NCBI RefSeq assembly: GCF_037392515.1
Contig: NC_090291.1
Location: 41,089,501 to 41,153,500, forward strand
Origin: Haliotis asinina
Lineage: Eukaryota > Mollusca > Gastropoda > Lepetellida > Haliotidae
Length of the DNA stretch: 64,000 nt
Direction: 5' to 3'
The notes under the pieces are model-generated. The model had not been told where the DNA came from, did not search any database, and saw only the letters and a program-made list of their open reading frames with translations. Positions 34,275 to 49,000 of the stretch are shown here, in pieces; position 1 is the stretch's first letter, and each line of letters opens with the position of its first letter. The position numbers and the translations under genes are program-made.

Positions 34275-34959
34275 ATGTTTCCTTTCGTTTTACTGTTCTT
34301 TGGATTCAGCATGGAAGTGATACTTCCAGGCATCATGAATAAGCACAACTTGTTGCAAGAACCTTTCTGGTCCATCTTCAAACAGAGTTAGATTGTCACG
34401 AGATATTTTGTGCCTTGTGTCTTTCTTGATCACCTTTCAAAATCTTTAGGACCCAGAGAGCTGATTCTTTCGTCATTTCCGGTTTTTGAAGTGGCTGATG
34501 TCAAAGGTGTGTCAGAAAGGGGATCATCATCGGACTCTATGATTACACCCTGCTTCCACTTTAGTAACGGGTACCCTTCTCTTGAGTCTTATGTATAAAT
34601 ATTTGATCACTGTACATGCCTCACACAAGTTGTTCAACTGACGATCTTTTTTGCCATGAACAGTTTGCCTAAAAACAGACACTACGTGCTGATACCTTTC
34701 AGTACCGACAGTTACATTATACAGTGACAATATTTCACACCATGTTAGAGTCTATCAACATATATTCCCGGGATGTTTAGTAGTGACGATCCGGGTTTGA
34801 ATCAGCGTCAACGGCATTCATCTCACAATGAAACAGCCTGATCAAAACGGTAATTCTAATTAAGATAAAATGATGGCAAAAATCACATCCATGTATGAAT
34901 ACCGCCTCAGTTAAATTTTCACCACTAAGAATCATTCCAGTGTCTGGACTTGTGAAGAT

Positions 34960-35165
34960 CCGGCTTACCATTGATCTTCGGCATCCAATACTTGTCACAA
35001 GAAGTGACAAATGAGATACTTCGGTAATGCTTGGCTGACACGTCATCGTATCCCAATTGCGTAGGTCGATGCTCATGGTGTTAATCTCTAGATTGTCTGG
35101 TCCTGACTCCTTTATTTATTGCTGCAATATAGTTGAGTGTGGTGTTTTTAAAATAAAAACCGAAC
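34960..35165 (+). repeat. SINE, diverged copy
   Basis: Contains GAAGATCCGGCTTACC, GGCTGACACGTCATCG, GATTGTCTGGTCCTGACTCC and a degenerate tail. Confidence 0.65.
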
Positions 35166-36483
35166 AAATCTAAGGCTGTGCACTTTTATCATGAACCTTA
35201 AACTCTTCAACTTTCCTTTGAGATGTCACCCAGTGTTTCACCACAGAGGCAGGAAACCATACTTAACGGCTACCCTCCACCAAACATTATCCTGAAATGT
35301 CGGTTCATGGTGCTATACTATCAGAAGGTCGCTAACCCAAGCTCACATAGTATTGTTTCCTGGGGACACACGTGTTAGCACATGAAGATGGTAATATTTT
35401 ATGGGCGTTTCTCCCACTTCTGATGACGCAGAATGTCCAGTTGGCATTCATGCACAGTGGTAGTGTCTGTAACTCATGAAGTATGAACCAGAAAATCCGG
35501 TGACTGAAATCATGAGTATCGAGGATACGATCTTCACAGCTGCGGATATGATGTCATGCATCAGCCAAGTCATACAATATTGTACCCCTAATGCTGGGGC
35601 AATACAATACAATGTACCACCATACATGTGAATGATCAACAGGTGTTGGTATAAACCACTAATCATGGGCTACAGCAAGGAAGTGGTGAAGCTCAAAACC
35701 TTGAAGTCGACACTGTTTTGAGGATACAAACGGAACATACCAACAGTTGTGTAGTTAACCAACAGGTAATTTGGTGCAGCCTGTTTCAAAATCCATTTGG
35801 AAATAATTTACATGAATTCCAGAAAGAAAACAAATGAAATGTGTCAACATGACATACTCATTCATGATGCATTCATTGAATGAACTAACTTAAGGTGTAT
35901 CCTGACATTATGACGTTATTCAGCAGACACAAAACACAACAAATGAAGGAATTGAAAACCACAGTTTTATTGTTTCCCTCTCATACACTGTTCCCTGTCA
36001 CGTTATGATTGGTTGATGGTGGTCATGTGATGACTGGATGGTATTGGTCACGTGACAACTGGTTGATATTATGATTGGCTGATAATGACAAATATGAGCC
36101 TGAGTCATATGAAGCAATGTTTGATCATTCATGAATGAATGTGTCTCATACTACAATCAATAAGGCGTATGAGTACTTAAGAGTCAACCGTTATGTGGTA
36201 TGTATTAATAAAACACACTCAATTTTTTCAGACTACTAAAGCTTCTCTGGCTGCAAAAAAGGAAATCCAACTTTAAAATTACTCCTGATAATCATCCTTT
36301 TACTAAAAAAAAAAAGACATCCTGGTGCTGACAGACCAACTGGGATTCAAACTCATGATCTGATGTGTCCAATGAGATGCATCAGTGCATGGTGATATGT
36401 GGCACCACAGACTACTTGGCTAAGTAACACTACTCAGCTCCATTAGAAACATGTTGCATCTTATTGATCTTTTTGTTATCAAG

Positions 36484-36755
36484 TGAGTGACTGAGTTTAG
36501 TTTTACGCCCCACTCAGCAATATTCCAGCTATATGGCGGTGGTCTGTAAATGATCAAGTCTGGACCAGACAATCAAATGATCACCAGCATAAGCATCAAT
36601 CTCGGAATTGGGAACTGATGACATGTGTCAACCAAGTCAGCGAGCCTGACCACCCGATCCCGTTAGTCGCCTCTTACGACAAGCATAGTCGCCTTTTATG
36701 GCAAGCATGGGTTGCTGAAGGCCTATTCTACCCCGGACCTTCACAGGTCCCTTTT
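36484..36755 (-). repeat. SINE, full length
   Basis: One of the best-preserved copies. From its tail: TTACGCCCCACTCAGCAATA, ATTCCAGCTATATGGCGGTG, then GCCTCTTACGACAAGCATAG, and the head complement GGCCTATTCTACCCCGGACC. Confidence 0.85.
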
Positions 36756-37140
36756 GTTACCAACAATAGACACCAAATAAACATTGTTGATTAGAACCTT
36801 CAGATATTTGATAAACAAAACTGGTAGTTAGAGATAGAATACAATAAGGAAGGTGGTGTTAATATTTTTCCAGATCTACATATGTTACGTAGACACTTTG
36901 ATTATTGACACAAAAAAACTATGGATTGATGTTTCTAGTTCTGCAGCTGCAACTGTATCAAACTATCCACATCACTGCAGAATAAACACAGTACATCTTA
37001 TTGATATGCCATGACTCTTACAGGTGTGCTGTGAAATGATAAATTTGTACTCACAGCTCGTTTTCAACTCACTCACTCACACAAAACATCAGAGGCGATG
37101 ATCCACACAAATAAACGTCCTTTACCACCCTCTTAACATG

Positions 37141-37306
37141 AGGATGAAGACTTTCATGGAGAGCAACTTCATTCTATCCGTGGATGCGACATTTCAGATT
37201 CTAACACTGTTATCAAGCAAGAGATGATATGGGTGTTAGAATCTACACCGGAACGTCGCATCCACTGCACGAAAGAAGTTGTCTATTGATAAAAGTCTTC
37301 ATCCTC
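37141..37306. mobile_element. Foldback MITE
   Basis: Two arms (about 37141-37208 and 37231-37306) pair as imperfect reverse complements around a short loop. Arm landmarks are GAGGATGAAGACTTT, GTGGATGCGAC and AGATTCTAACAC. It shares its inner motif with elements at 46310-46435 and 47131-47296 and with half-copies at 17316-17380, 19661-19725 and 53540-53600. Confidence 0.75.
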
Positions 37307-37589
37307 ATCACACCAACTTCTAGCATGCCACTTAAAGAAGAAATCCTCTTAACATCCCTGGATCTGACAGAAATACCATGTATCACCCACATCAGTAAGC
37401 ATGACAACCTGATCCATCAGTCTTACAACATTCATCAGTTGCTGGAGACCAATTCTGACCAGAATCTTCAGGTGGAATAACAAAAATTGAATACTATAGT
37501 AACAGATTCAAACAAATAACAAAATGTTAATGCTGCAAATATGATCATGAAGCAATTGATGTCAGGACACAAAGCTAAAATGTGACAAG

Positions 37590-37785
37590 TAAGCAAAGAT
37601 TGGGTAAGGCAGGGGCCATGGGCAATTTTGCACATTAGAATGAAAAATGACCCATTAAAAGTGGACGAATCAGTAGAACACATCTTACTTAGGTGTTCAG
37701 CTCTAAAAACTGAACGATCTTTTGCATCTTCCGATACCCTCAAAGACATTTTTGACGATAATAAAAAGCAGTTGACAACATCTTA
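37590..37785 (+). pseudogene. LINE remnant (C-terminal end of a reverse transcriptase ORF)
   Basis: The + strand frame reads HIRMKNDPLKVDESVEHILL, then RCSALKTERS and TLKDIFDDN before a stop. The E(S/T)VEHILL-x-C pattern is typical of the region after the reverse transcriptase domain in several LINE clades. Only this tip is recognisable. Confidence 0.5.
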
Positions 37786-37789
37786 GGGA

Positions 37790-40700
37790 AGAGAGACGAA
37801 TGGATATGTGCAAGGGTCATAGTCACCAGACGCACGGACCTACATCAGTAACCAGTAACCAGACCCATTAAAATTTCGAAGTTTACAATTGATACAAGGG
37901 TAGTGTCCCATTCTAAATTCAGAAAATGGCTAATAATCCTGAAAATGGCCCTTTGTCAAAGTTCTCTATCCCAATCCTTGAGTAAAAAGTGCTTAAGATT
38001 GTGTTAAACAGTATTTCTGTCAAATAACAGAGTATAAGTTTCATGATTTAAGTTTACCATATTGGTGAAATCAACATATTGGTGAAATCTGGGATTCAAA
38101 CTCTCATATGGGTGATTTTAAGCTGACCATAGAATACCCCTGTCAGCATGCTAGAAAATGAGCATTAGCTGAAGATGAGAAATCAGTGAACCTTCCTAAA
38201 CATTCCAGTATCAATATCTAATATTTTTTGTACAATAATTCACTGACATGAAGGATAATTACATTGCAATCAGAGAATTAGCCAGCTGAACTGGCGTGGT
38301 GTAAACACACAGAAGTTTTCATCTACTTAACACAATATATGCTACTCAAAACAAAGAAAAGAACATGCACAATTGGTGGGCTACATAGTGCAACACTCAC
38401 ATGGCTATGACATATACTGGACACAGTAAGTTAGGGATACTGGTATTTTTATGACTTATTTTTTATCCCTATGTCAATGAATAAAACATCATCACTCATA
38501 ATTTCAAAATTTACAAATATTCCTAACTATTTTTGTCCAGTATAAGAACCATGTGCATGTGGCACAAGATTGAGTGTTCCTTCACTTCCTCTGAGTAGTA
38601 TAACAAAAAAGGTCCTTAAAGCATCCTCCCTGATGATGTGTGTCCTTTAATCTGATTTCCACCATCTGGGGAAATATTGCTTACATGTCCGCTACCAACA
38701 GCTATGGTCTATGATGTCTACAGTAAGGAAAACACATGAAAAAAGAAGCAGTATATTCAGAATTAATGTCTTCTGATAAACATGTAATGGACACAATTAC
38801 AATTAAGTAAACTACAATTGTATGAATGCTGGTGAACAAATGTACATTTTAGTGTGTTTCACAATGATGTATTCAAACAGAACAGAATTGTAATACCTTG
38901 AAACATTGGGTCAAACCTTCCACTGACAAGTATTTGTAACTTGGACATCAATGTTAAAAAATATTGGAGAAAGGGAGAAAATACAATTGGTTTTATTTAA
39001 TATTGTATTTCATGTCAATTTGCATATTAATACACATAGACAAGAAACAGGAGAAACTTAAACTACAATACATCCCTACGTAAAAGCCCCTCTCCATTAT
39101 TTGGCATCTGAGAAAGATCTAATCTCTCTATTACAAAGTTATCTTTACGTGTGCCCCAATGAAGACAAGACAATTTGTATTTTATTGTGATTGTTTACAC
39201 GAAAACCTCAGCAAAGAAGGGTACATAAAATAATAGAAAACTTTACTATTTAAATAGATTCATTTGACATTTTTACTAGGCTTCTTCACGACTGCTCTGC
39301 TCAAAACACATTTTACAGGTTTATGTTTTTAAATTTTAACCACCTAGGTGCTTAAAGTGGCAACTACACAACAACTACTAAAACGTTTGACTCACTAACA
39401 ACCTGAAAGTCTATTCCTGCATTGTAACGTTGTGGTTTGATGTATCAATGCTAAAACTGACAATTAATGATAACCCTTGGGGAAAAAATATTCACATCAC
39501 TGTCCACATCCGACATACAAACACGACATGTATACTGCATAGCACATTCAGTTGATCACAGATAAATAGGGAACAAGTATCTACACTGATTCAATGGAGA
39601 TATCTACATTTTCAAAGTAGATATCTAAACATTTACATGGAGATATCTACACTGTTTTCATGAGGCTGTCTACATTGGTTATGTAGAAGTGTAGCCACTG
39701 TTTACATGGAGAAGTGTATGTTTAAATGGCGCACCTACATTGATTATTAAGACTGCAATGAATACGATGTATCACAAATGTTGGGAAAGAAATGTGAATG
39801 CTTCACCTAAACTATATGGTTACTATATGGTTACTATATATTACATTTTCACATATTTCATTCTTATAAGTAACAAATACGTTCAAAGACAAAACACTTT
39901 CTTAAAAGAGAATAGTAAATACTCAATTCAAGTAAATTAAAATTATGAATTGAATTCGAGGAGAGAAAAGGTTTGATTCACCGAATACTCGCGTGAATCA
40001 TTACAGTCCTATACTGATTATGATATCAGCACACTGTTCACATGTGTTTCTGTTGAGATATCTACAGTTTACATTTTGATGGACAGATATCCATAGTGAT
40101 GACATTTCTCATGCTGTAACAATTCAGATTTGTAAACAAACATCAAATTTGCATCACAATGCTACAGTAGTATTAAAACAAACAGCCTGGTTGGTGTGTA
40201 ACAAATATGGATTTACATGAACTGAATAGACAATGACTATGTACAAATGTACAGAACCATTATAATATATTACACCCTATTAGAAACAGCATGAGTAACA
40301 ACAGATGGCTACAAACATTCCCACTGATAAGTTTCTGTGCCCATCACAACCTTAGCAGCTTCCATGTGTACCTCCTAGAGTTATCTCCCATCTCTCTATT
40401 CATGGATCCCATTATTTGTGCCCATTCATGCTGGCTTAAAAATACTTCAATGATTAAAATAGTTTTAATGACATTTAAACTGAGTTTGATCACCCCTGTT
40501 GAATCTCTGAGCAAACAACAGCAAACAAGAAGATATTTACACAAATAAATAGCAATACTATTAATATTAAACACTGAAATAACACCAATTTTTTCTCCCA
40601 TGCAGTGTAATCCATATCCCTATGTCAACAGTGTTGCATTCACATTAATAATTTAATTTCACCTACTAGAAACAAGGACTTTGATTCTTCATTGCATCCT

Positions 40701-43098
40701 AGCTCCAAGTTGTCGCGCTCCCAGAATTCTTAGCTTCCACAGCTTGTTTGTTGCTCAATGAGGCGCTCAGCAATATTCAAGATATATGACCATTAGGGCT
40801 GCACTGAGCCCAGATCCCTATTTGATGTTCGATATTGGACCCTCGATTAGTTCATTTTCTATTCAATTCTTCTTACTGGTAATAACATCAGATTTCATCA
40901 ACTTAGATATCTCTATTAAGAACAATTCTCACCAGATAATTAGCACAGCATCAACCAATCACATTTAGCCTTATTTCAGCATGCAAAACTGCTTGAGTTG
41001 GAGTGAAAAAATATGTTCTGGCTGCGTGGAAATAATTATATCAGTATTCAAATAACAAATCGAAATAGTGATAATGGTGATTCGTTTTTTTTCTCAATAA
41101 ATTGATGCAAAATAAATTCCACAAGACCAGACAATAAAGGGACTGACATCACAAGCATCAATCTCTGCAATCGGGACACAGAAAAATGCATCAAACAAGT
41201 CAGTCACCCTGACCACACAGTCCTCTTAATCACCTTTAATGACAAAATCAGTCACTGACACATAATTCCAAAATGAACCTTCATGGGTAAGCTTAGTTTG
41301 AATCAGGTTAGAATAACACAACACCAAAAACAGATGTGTAACCCTGTCACCGATACTCAACTTGACTTTGGCCTTGTAAAATACATGGAGAATATAGTGC
41401 AAAATAAGTAACTTCCTACCTATATTAGTATTCAGAAAAGAATTCAGTTAATTTTAATACAGGTAAATACACAGAGAGCTTTTTTCTACCATGTCACAAT
41501 GTTAAAAGCAGATCTAGGCCAAACCTATGTTCAAAAGTGGCATTTTCACTGCAGGTTGATTTCAACTCATGTATGATAAATTCATAATTAATAATAATTC
41601 AATAATAAAGTGGAAGATATTGTGGCAAAATAAGTAGTGAGTTGTTTTGAACATATGAAATTGTTTCAAGAGTATTCAGGTATTGCCATGGTAATGCAAG
41701 TGGTTGACACAAGACAACTAGGACACCAATGGCCCCTGGTGGCCAGTGGATCTTGGGTGTTTACCATGACATGATACAGAGAGATGCCAACCCTGAATCA
41801 AATGAAAGAGAAGTCATGCCTTGCCCAAAGCAATTCCCGAGCCCTGGAGGTGTAAGTTGGGGATGACTGTGAGAGGGGGATCTGGACCCTTTAGACGGCT
41901 ATTTACGGCTATTTACAAAAATTCTTTCAAGCATTCTGAATTTATAAACATGTTTGTATTTTCTAAAAATCACTGTTTTTTACAGACAAATAGGAGAGTA
42001 GATTTTGTGATTGAAAATCAGATCTACTAACTCCTCCAAAATCGGAGTGGTTGGCATCTCTGTAAAGATATGATATACTGAAGAAACAAATCTGTAGATG
42101 GAACAGGAGAAGGAAGAGCAGGATGCAAGAGAAACAAGGGAGAAACCTTCTTGTCCGCCATCGTCTACACATCCCTGACTTCCTGAGGATGAGCTTGACC
42201 TCCATGACCATCTCATCAATACATGATCTTATACAATTTTTAACTATCAGAATCTGCTTTCCAAGAGTGAATGCATGCATTTCAAACTGTTGATTTCCAT
42301 TCCTGACTTTGGTTGGAAAATATTTTGACACACTTCTAAAATATCAATTTGTTGTCATTAAAGATTGGTCTGTGGGAATGTCATTACAGAGAATATGGAG
42401 AAGAACTTCTCAGATCAATTGTATTTGTTCCTTGAACAAGAATACTTGACCAGAGCAAAGAAATGGACAAGCATCTGACATCTCCCTTCCATCAAATCAG
42501 GTCCCTCATAGTAACTGGAAGAGTATTTCCAGTCATCAAACCAAACAACTAAGGAGCAGGGAAGATCTCAACAGGTAATGATTGTCTGTTGACATAACAA
42601 CCAGTCAGTCAATTAACTCCATGCATGGTCAAGGTGTCAAGCAGTGATAGTATACAAAGTTAAAGGGATAAGAATTCCTACAAGGAGCTCGGTACAACAA
42701 GCATATTGTTGACAAAAATCTTTATGGATCTTCATTTCAGACCCCTTCTGAAATGACCCTGAAACCTTGTGTTTCAAAGAATTAAAAAGACTTTTCCATA
42801 AAGATCTTGGCCATATATACAACTTCTAAATGTCGCCAGAAGACAAGCATACTGTTGACAGGACACTATGGAACAACTTGTACACATTACATTTGCTCCC
42901 CAAGCTTTGCGTATCACTGTTGGTAGATAGACTTCCATGCTTTTTCAGATCACTGATATTGCTGCCATTACAATGTTTTCTAGTCTTGAGAGTTACCTCC
43001 CTTGTCTTGTGTCACGACCTGTCCACAAGACAGCCATGACGGTTATGGAATGATGATATAAAGTGAAAGACGTGTTTGGGCTTGAGTAAATAGTCCTG
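37790..43098. other. Gene-poor AT-rich stretch downstream of COG4
   Basis: No exon that I can support. It probably contains the COG4 3' UTR next to 43098, whose end I cannot place. There is a decayed SINE around 41100-41290, and TGGAGATATCTACA-type repeats occur around 39590-39730. Confidence 0.5.
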
Positions 43099-46000
43099 TC
43101 ATAACTTCAGCCTCTTGACATCTTCTATTCTAAAGTCCACCCTAGTGAAAAGAAAGACTAGCAGTTAACACGTGTTTACAAAACAGACGAGTATGCTAAA
43201 GTGATTGAAACATTACCATTAAGTCACTTGAACTCAAGAAGATTCATGATGGAAACATTTCAGCAAATGTTTGAGCCTAATCACACCTGTTATCAACTTA
43301 CCTGAGACTGAGTGCCTGTCTTACTTCAGTAGGTGTCAACCTCCAGGTCAAAGGTCCAGAATTCTGACCCCAGTAGTCGAGTATTTCTGACACCTGTCCA
43401 GATCAAGAAGAATAATGTCAGATCTTTAAGCAGGTGGAGCTACTTTTACATCCACTTAATGAGTGAGTTAGTGACTTTAATTTTAGGCCGCACCCAGCAA
43501 TATTCCAGCTATATGGCAGCGGTCTGTAAATCATCAAGTTTACACCAAACAATCAAGGGATCAACAAAAAGAACATGAATCCATACAGCTGGGATATGAT
43601 GACGTGTCAACCAAGTCAGCGAGTCTGACTATCTGATCCCATTAGTCGCCTTTACGACAAGCATGGGTTACTGAAGACCAATTCTAACCCGGACCTTCAT
43701 GAGTAATATCAACATGGCATAGGTAACACAGCAGGTAATGATGTTTCGTATTTAACAGATTCTCATCAACAGATTTAAAAAACAGAAAAGTACCAGGCTG
43801 ATCCATCTGGTATCTGAAGGATCTATAAAGTTTTTTCATATTTTTTGTTGCATTTTCACAGTAGCGCATACTCATTACAAGGCATACCAACTAACGAAAA
43901 AGTAAATGGTAACTGGTTACTAACGGATCTGTAAATGCCTGACCTTATTTTCTTTACTTAAGTTATAATTTACAGAATATGCAGTTGGTCAGTAAAATTT
44001 ATGAACGTTTATCTTCAACAACTGAATAATTACGAGAAAAAAAATCGCACTAAATGTCACTGATCACTTCACAGCTCTTATTACACCCAGATGTGATACA
44101 CATCATTGAAGCTGAAACTAACATTGGTAGAACAAAGACTGAGTGAGACTTTGGAGCTGAAGAGTCAACTACAGTCAAACCCTGTTTACTCAGACCCCAC
44201 ATATTTGGAAACCTTGCCTTCCAGACAATTTTTATGTGAAACGAAACTAACGTTCATTAATTGTACTCTCTTAACCGGACTCTGCCCTTCCAGACCCGCA
44301 CGGCGAATTTTCAAACCATGCCCATACATTTCCATTGAAAAATGATCCAGTTATCCGGACGGAGAGATCTGTTCAACGTGCATGTGTCGCAATTGGCAAA
44401 ATATAAACTTTTTGTCATCGATTTATGTTTTTCATCTAACTTACCATCTGAAGCTCCTCATGCTATACGATTACGTCTGAGACAACCTGACAAAGAGTAA
44501 CATGCCTTCCACCTTGCATGCATTATCGGCAAACTTATATGTCATGATGATTCACTGTTATTACTATTGACTGTTGATTTATTGACATACGTTCATGCAA
44601 TTTTTTTGCTTTCACTTAATTTTTACGTTTTGCTTGTTTGATCCAGTAAACCAGACGTCTCGCTATCCGGATGATTTTCGAGTGAAACTGAAACGTCCAG
44701 ATGAACAGGGTTCGACTGTACTGGCAATAACAACCCAATATTTGTCCCTGAAGTGACTCCATGGTTGGAGCTACAGCATCCCCGCCCCGATAACAACACC
44801 ACTCCACAGAACTACCAAAGATGACAGAGCAAGGTCTCAGTAACAGATCTCCTGAGAAAGCCTCATATTTGACCCAGGAATGACTCGGTAGCAAGTTATT
44901 CAACAAAGGCTGGAGTTTTCTACTACCAGAGATGACAGTGCAAGGCCTGAATGACATAACCAAACACACCTTCATATTTGACCCAGAGTGCTCATTACAC
45001 TTCCCATGACAAGATTTTATGATGCTTTTAGCAATATTTCAGCAATATAATGGCAGGGGTTGCTTCATACATGGGCTTCACACATCATACCCATGTGGGG
45101 AATCAAATCCCGATGTTCTGCATGACTAGAGAATGCTGCAACCACTGGGATACCCCCACTGCCCCCTCCTGGCAATGACAACAGCACAGAGTTCTGGCAC
45201 TGGACAGTGTGACCTACCCGCTCAAGGTTAAGGATGGTAGCCATCTGTGTGATGCGGGCAAATTTGTCCCTGATAGTCCAGGTGGTGACGGAGGACAGGT
45301 AGCCCACTAGTGACCGCAGTTCCTTGTCAAACTGTAGACCACCCAGCTGGAACACAGCAGCAATACAATTATTACTACACTCCTTCCTGTTGGATACAGG
45401 TTGTAGCTAATGGTGGGAAATTTGGGGCAGTTTATTTTAGATAGGTGTAAGTAACAATACTTCAAAAAGTCTACTACTTATAGGAACTTTAAAATTAAAT
45501 CATATGAGGCCTATTTATCTGTACTCATGTCACATTGTAACAACAGTCATGTCATAAAATCAGATGTTCTCTAACTTCTTTCAGTAATTTCACTTAATTT
45601 TCTTTTACACTGGATAATATACAGGTACCAGATTTGTGTTTGATGGAATGTGAATGATGTTGAAACCATATCAGATACTCTCTAACGCCATCCAGATGCT
45701 GCAAGATAAAGGTATATTTTCACTGACCCTGTTGAATGTTGACTTGGTGATGGCTTTCTCCAGCTGTACCGTGATCTCACCAACGATGAGGTTCACCAGG
45801 TGGTCATAGTTTCCTGATGTGAGAGTGGCCTACAAATAATTTAACCAAAACTTCAGGTTTGCGTGTCTCAACCAAAATTTAGCAACTGTACAGTGTATAC
45901 ATCACATCAAAGATAATAAACAAGTGTACAAAAACTGACATAATATAAGACACTTGATATGGACGTGCACCGTCTTTATTATTTACACACAACATTTCTG

Positions 46001-49000
46001 GGTTAATACTTACCCCTTCACCAGGTGAATGATAGTGAATGGTTACAGAGGTTATATACTTTAAATACCTCTGAAACCATTCATCTGAGGAAGAGGCAAG
46101 TATTAGCCATTGTGTTGTGCTGTTGTGTAAATAAGAAAGCTGCACATCCATATCAAGGGTCTTGTATTACCCTACCCACTCTGAAGACACATGACAAACT
46201 CCCATCACGGTGACAAGTCTTAACTCTGATCATCGCAAGAATGCAGAATGTTTTCTTTCATAATTTACTCAGATGCATTATAAAGTCAGTCTCAATTAAT
46301 AAGACAAGAATATGGATGACAGCTTATTTGTTATTGTCTAACACGTTTCTGGGTGTCGTCTTCAGGTGGTGAAAAAGGGGAAAAAGTAGCCCAGAAACGT
46401 CATGTTAGGCAATAAAAAAGAAGTTGTCATCCATGTACTCGTTTTGTTATATTCACCTACTTCTAAATGCCTCTCAAGAATCTCATCAGTCTCAATTGTT
46501 TTCACAATTTTCCCTAAAACTAAATACACTGTAGCTATATTTCTGTGAACTTCCCTCTGAGCCTCGGACAAAAGACAAATGAGTGTTCACCTGAGTGAAC
46601 TTCAGTGCAACATAGAAGAAAAGTTAATTCATATTTTGACAAGTATCCCCACATAAAGTGCACTCTACCTATGATGACACAATGCCATTTAGAAAGTGGT
46701 GATATGTAACACATATTATATTTGGGATTACACTTTCTCAGTAGAGAACAGATTCTAGTACTTGTGTTGGGTTGAGTCAAATCATGGATTAGAACCCACA
46801 GTCTCAGTCCTTGATGGGACTCAACCAAACAAATTTTCAACAATCTGTACTTTCCTAAGAAAAAACAATCCTAAATAACAAGTTACACTCAACCTACCTT
46901 AAAAGTGCTGAACAGGGCATCCAGGTTCATAATGAAGTTTTGGACCCATGGATCGTTTGCCTCATAGTTAGAGAAGTCCTCCTGGTGATATAAAGAACAC
47001 AGACCATCACTCAGGATTGCAATATCTGACAGAGCAAATGTATCCCCATCTTACACACGTTAGGTGACATGATAGGTATTTGAGGGGTGCTGAAATAACC
47101 CCATGAAAACTACTTTTTAGATATTTTATAGATGAAGGAAAAGCAAGTTCTGTTCATAGTCAATGGAATGAGTGCAAACGTTTCGGTGTAGGTACTAACA
47201 CTTGCTCGATAACGGTGTTAGTACTTACACCAAAACGTCATACCCATTGCAATAAAGAAGTTGACTATCCATTGAAATTCGTTTTCCTTCATGAAAACTA
47301 TTTTGGGTACACTAGTATAAAATATAGCAGGGTTATTACACTTTTGAAAAGGTCTGGGGTGCGATAATTAAAGTGCTGAGTCACACAAGCTCTTTGTACC
47401 TACACAGAACTTCTTTTCCATCAAGCATACACTTAAAAAATCTGTATCTACTTGTCTTCACATAAAACCTTTAATAACATTGTTGTCAACAACAACAAAA
47501 TGAATTTCATTCATGGAAATAACTTGTCTCATGTTAACTTGAGAAAACGGAGTCTATGGCAACAGAGACACAAACATGATGTTAACAACTACATGAAGTT
47601 CAGTACCTCAGTCAAATTATGGTCTGCAGACAGGAAGGACTCCACCAAAGGCTTGATGCGAGGCTTCACAACACTTGATGTCAGCTGAGAGAAACCGAAC
47701 TCAATCACATCCTTGAACTTGCCTGATACTGAACCAAGATCAGACAGGCAGCTCTGTGAAGAACACATTCCATCATTACATGTGTCAGGAAATCAGTCAA
47801 GCATTAGCACTAAACCTGGATTAAACACTGTATACACTTTGACTTCTGAATGAGTGAGTGGCACATTGGTCATATGGACTTCCAAAGCCTATCTCACTTA
47901 CCTATTGTGTGCTTTTATACCTCTTTCATTACTCAGGCCCATTTAATGTTGGCATCCTAATAATCAAGTCTGGACTAGACAATCTGTTGGTTGATATTAT
48001 GGGTAACAATCCACACCGTCAGGTTACCATGACAACCTTAAACTATAATGCCTGACTGTCTCATCCATGTAATCACATTATACAAGCTGTAGTGGGTGCT
48101 GGGAACTAATAACAAACTCTAAAACCCATGTGGTTTTAAGATCTAAAACCTAGATCCCATGATCTACTTCTGAATTCTGTGATGTCCCAACAACATCTGC
48201 TTCAGGTAAAATACAACAAAAAACACAAGCTCCAGTAGAAACACACACCTCTAGCTTAGCTCTGGCTTGCTCTGTACACTGGCCATAGAGTTTCGATACC
48301 TCCTCCTGCATCAAACATTATGAAAATGCCATGAGAAATACTAGCATTAAAATAAACTATGTTCTTTGAACTGTTATCAAGAGGAATGTGTCATGTTAAA
48401 AGTAAAAGTCAGGAGGGTACTCACTGACGATATAATAAGCCTGTGAATGTACATCTTTAATGATTGAGCGGATTTACTCTATCATTAGGCCAGACCAACA
48501 TTTTTTCTTGTTTTATGGACCATATTTTTCCAGAATAAGTAAAACATACATGTGAATTTTTCCCACTCTAAAAATAAAATCCTACTGTTTTTATTGATCA
48601 GATATGTAAACTAAAAAACAGATCTTTCTTCAGATTGTTTTTGGCCCCATATACACTTCATAAATTGCCACAAGTAAAATACTTAAATGGATTTGATTGG
48701 TGATTTTATTTTTGCAGACAAAAATCTGTAAAACAAGAAATATAATTGCTCTGGCTGTATCTTCTAGATACAACAGCACAATCTAACCTCAAGGTTTGTT
48801 TTTAGAGCTTTTGAGTATTCTGAACTGACTTCAGCATTGTTCAAGGCAGTCTGAAACAAAGGAGAATATTGCATTAGATGGAAAAACATACCCTATTACT
48901 TGGAAGACATTTTTCATTTTATGGTTTACTGATCTGTAGTGAACACTACAGAATAATGTATACCATCAGTGAGTAAGGGATGGGTGCTGATTTAAAATAC

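Noticed and set aside
43099-43141. Stopping the COG4 model at the exon 43302-43393
   Set aside because: A further 43-base exon with an AG acceptor restores the Arg codon and the expected C-terminus EDVKRLKL before TGA.
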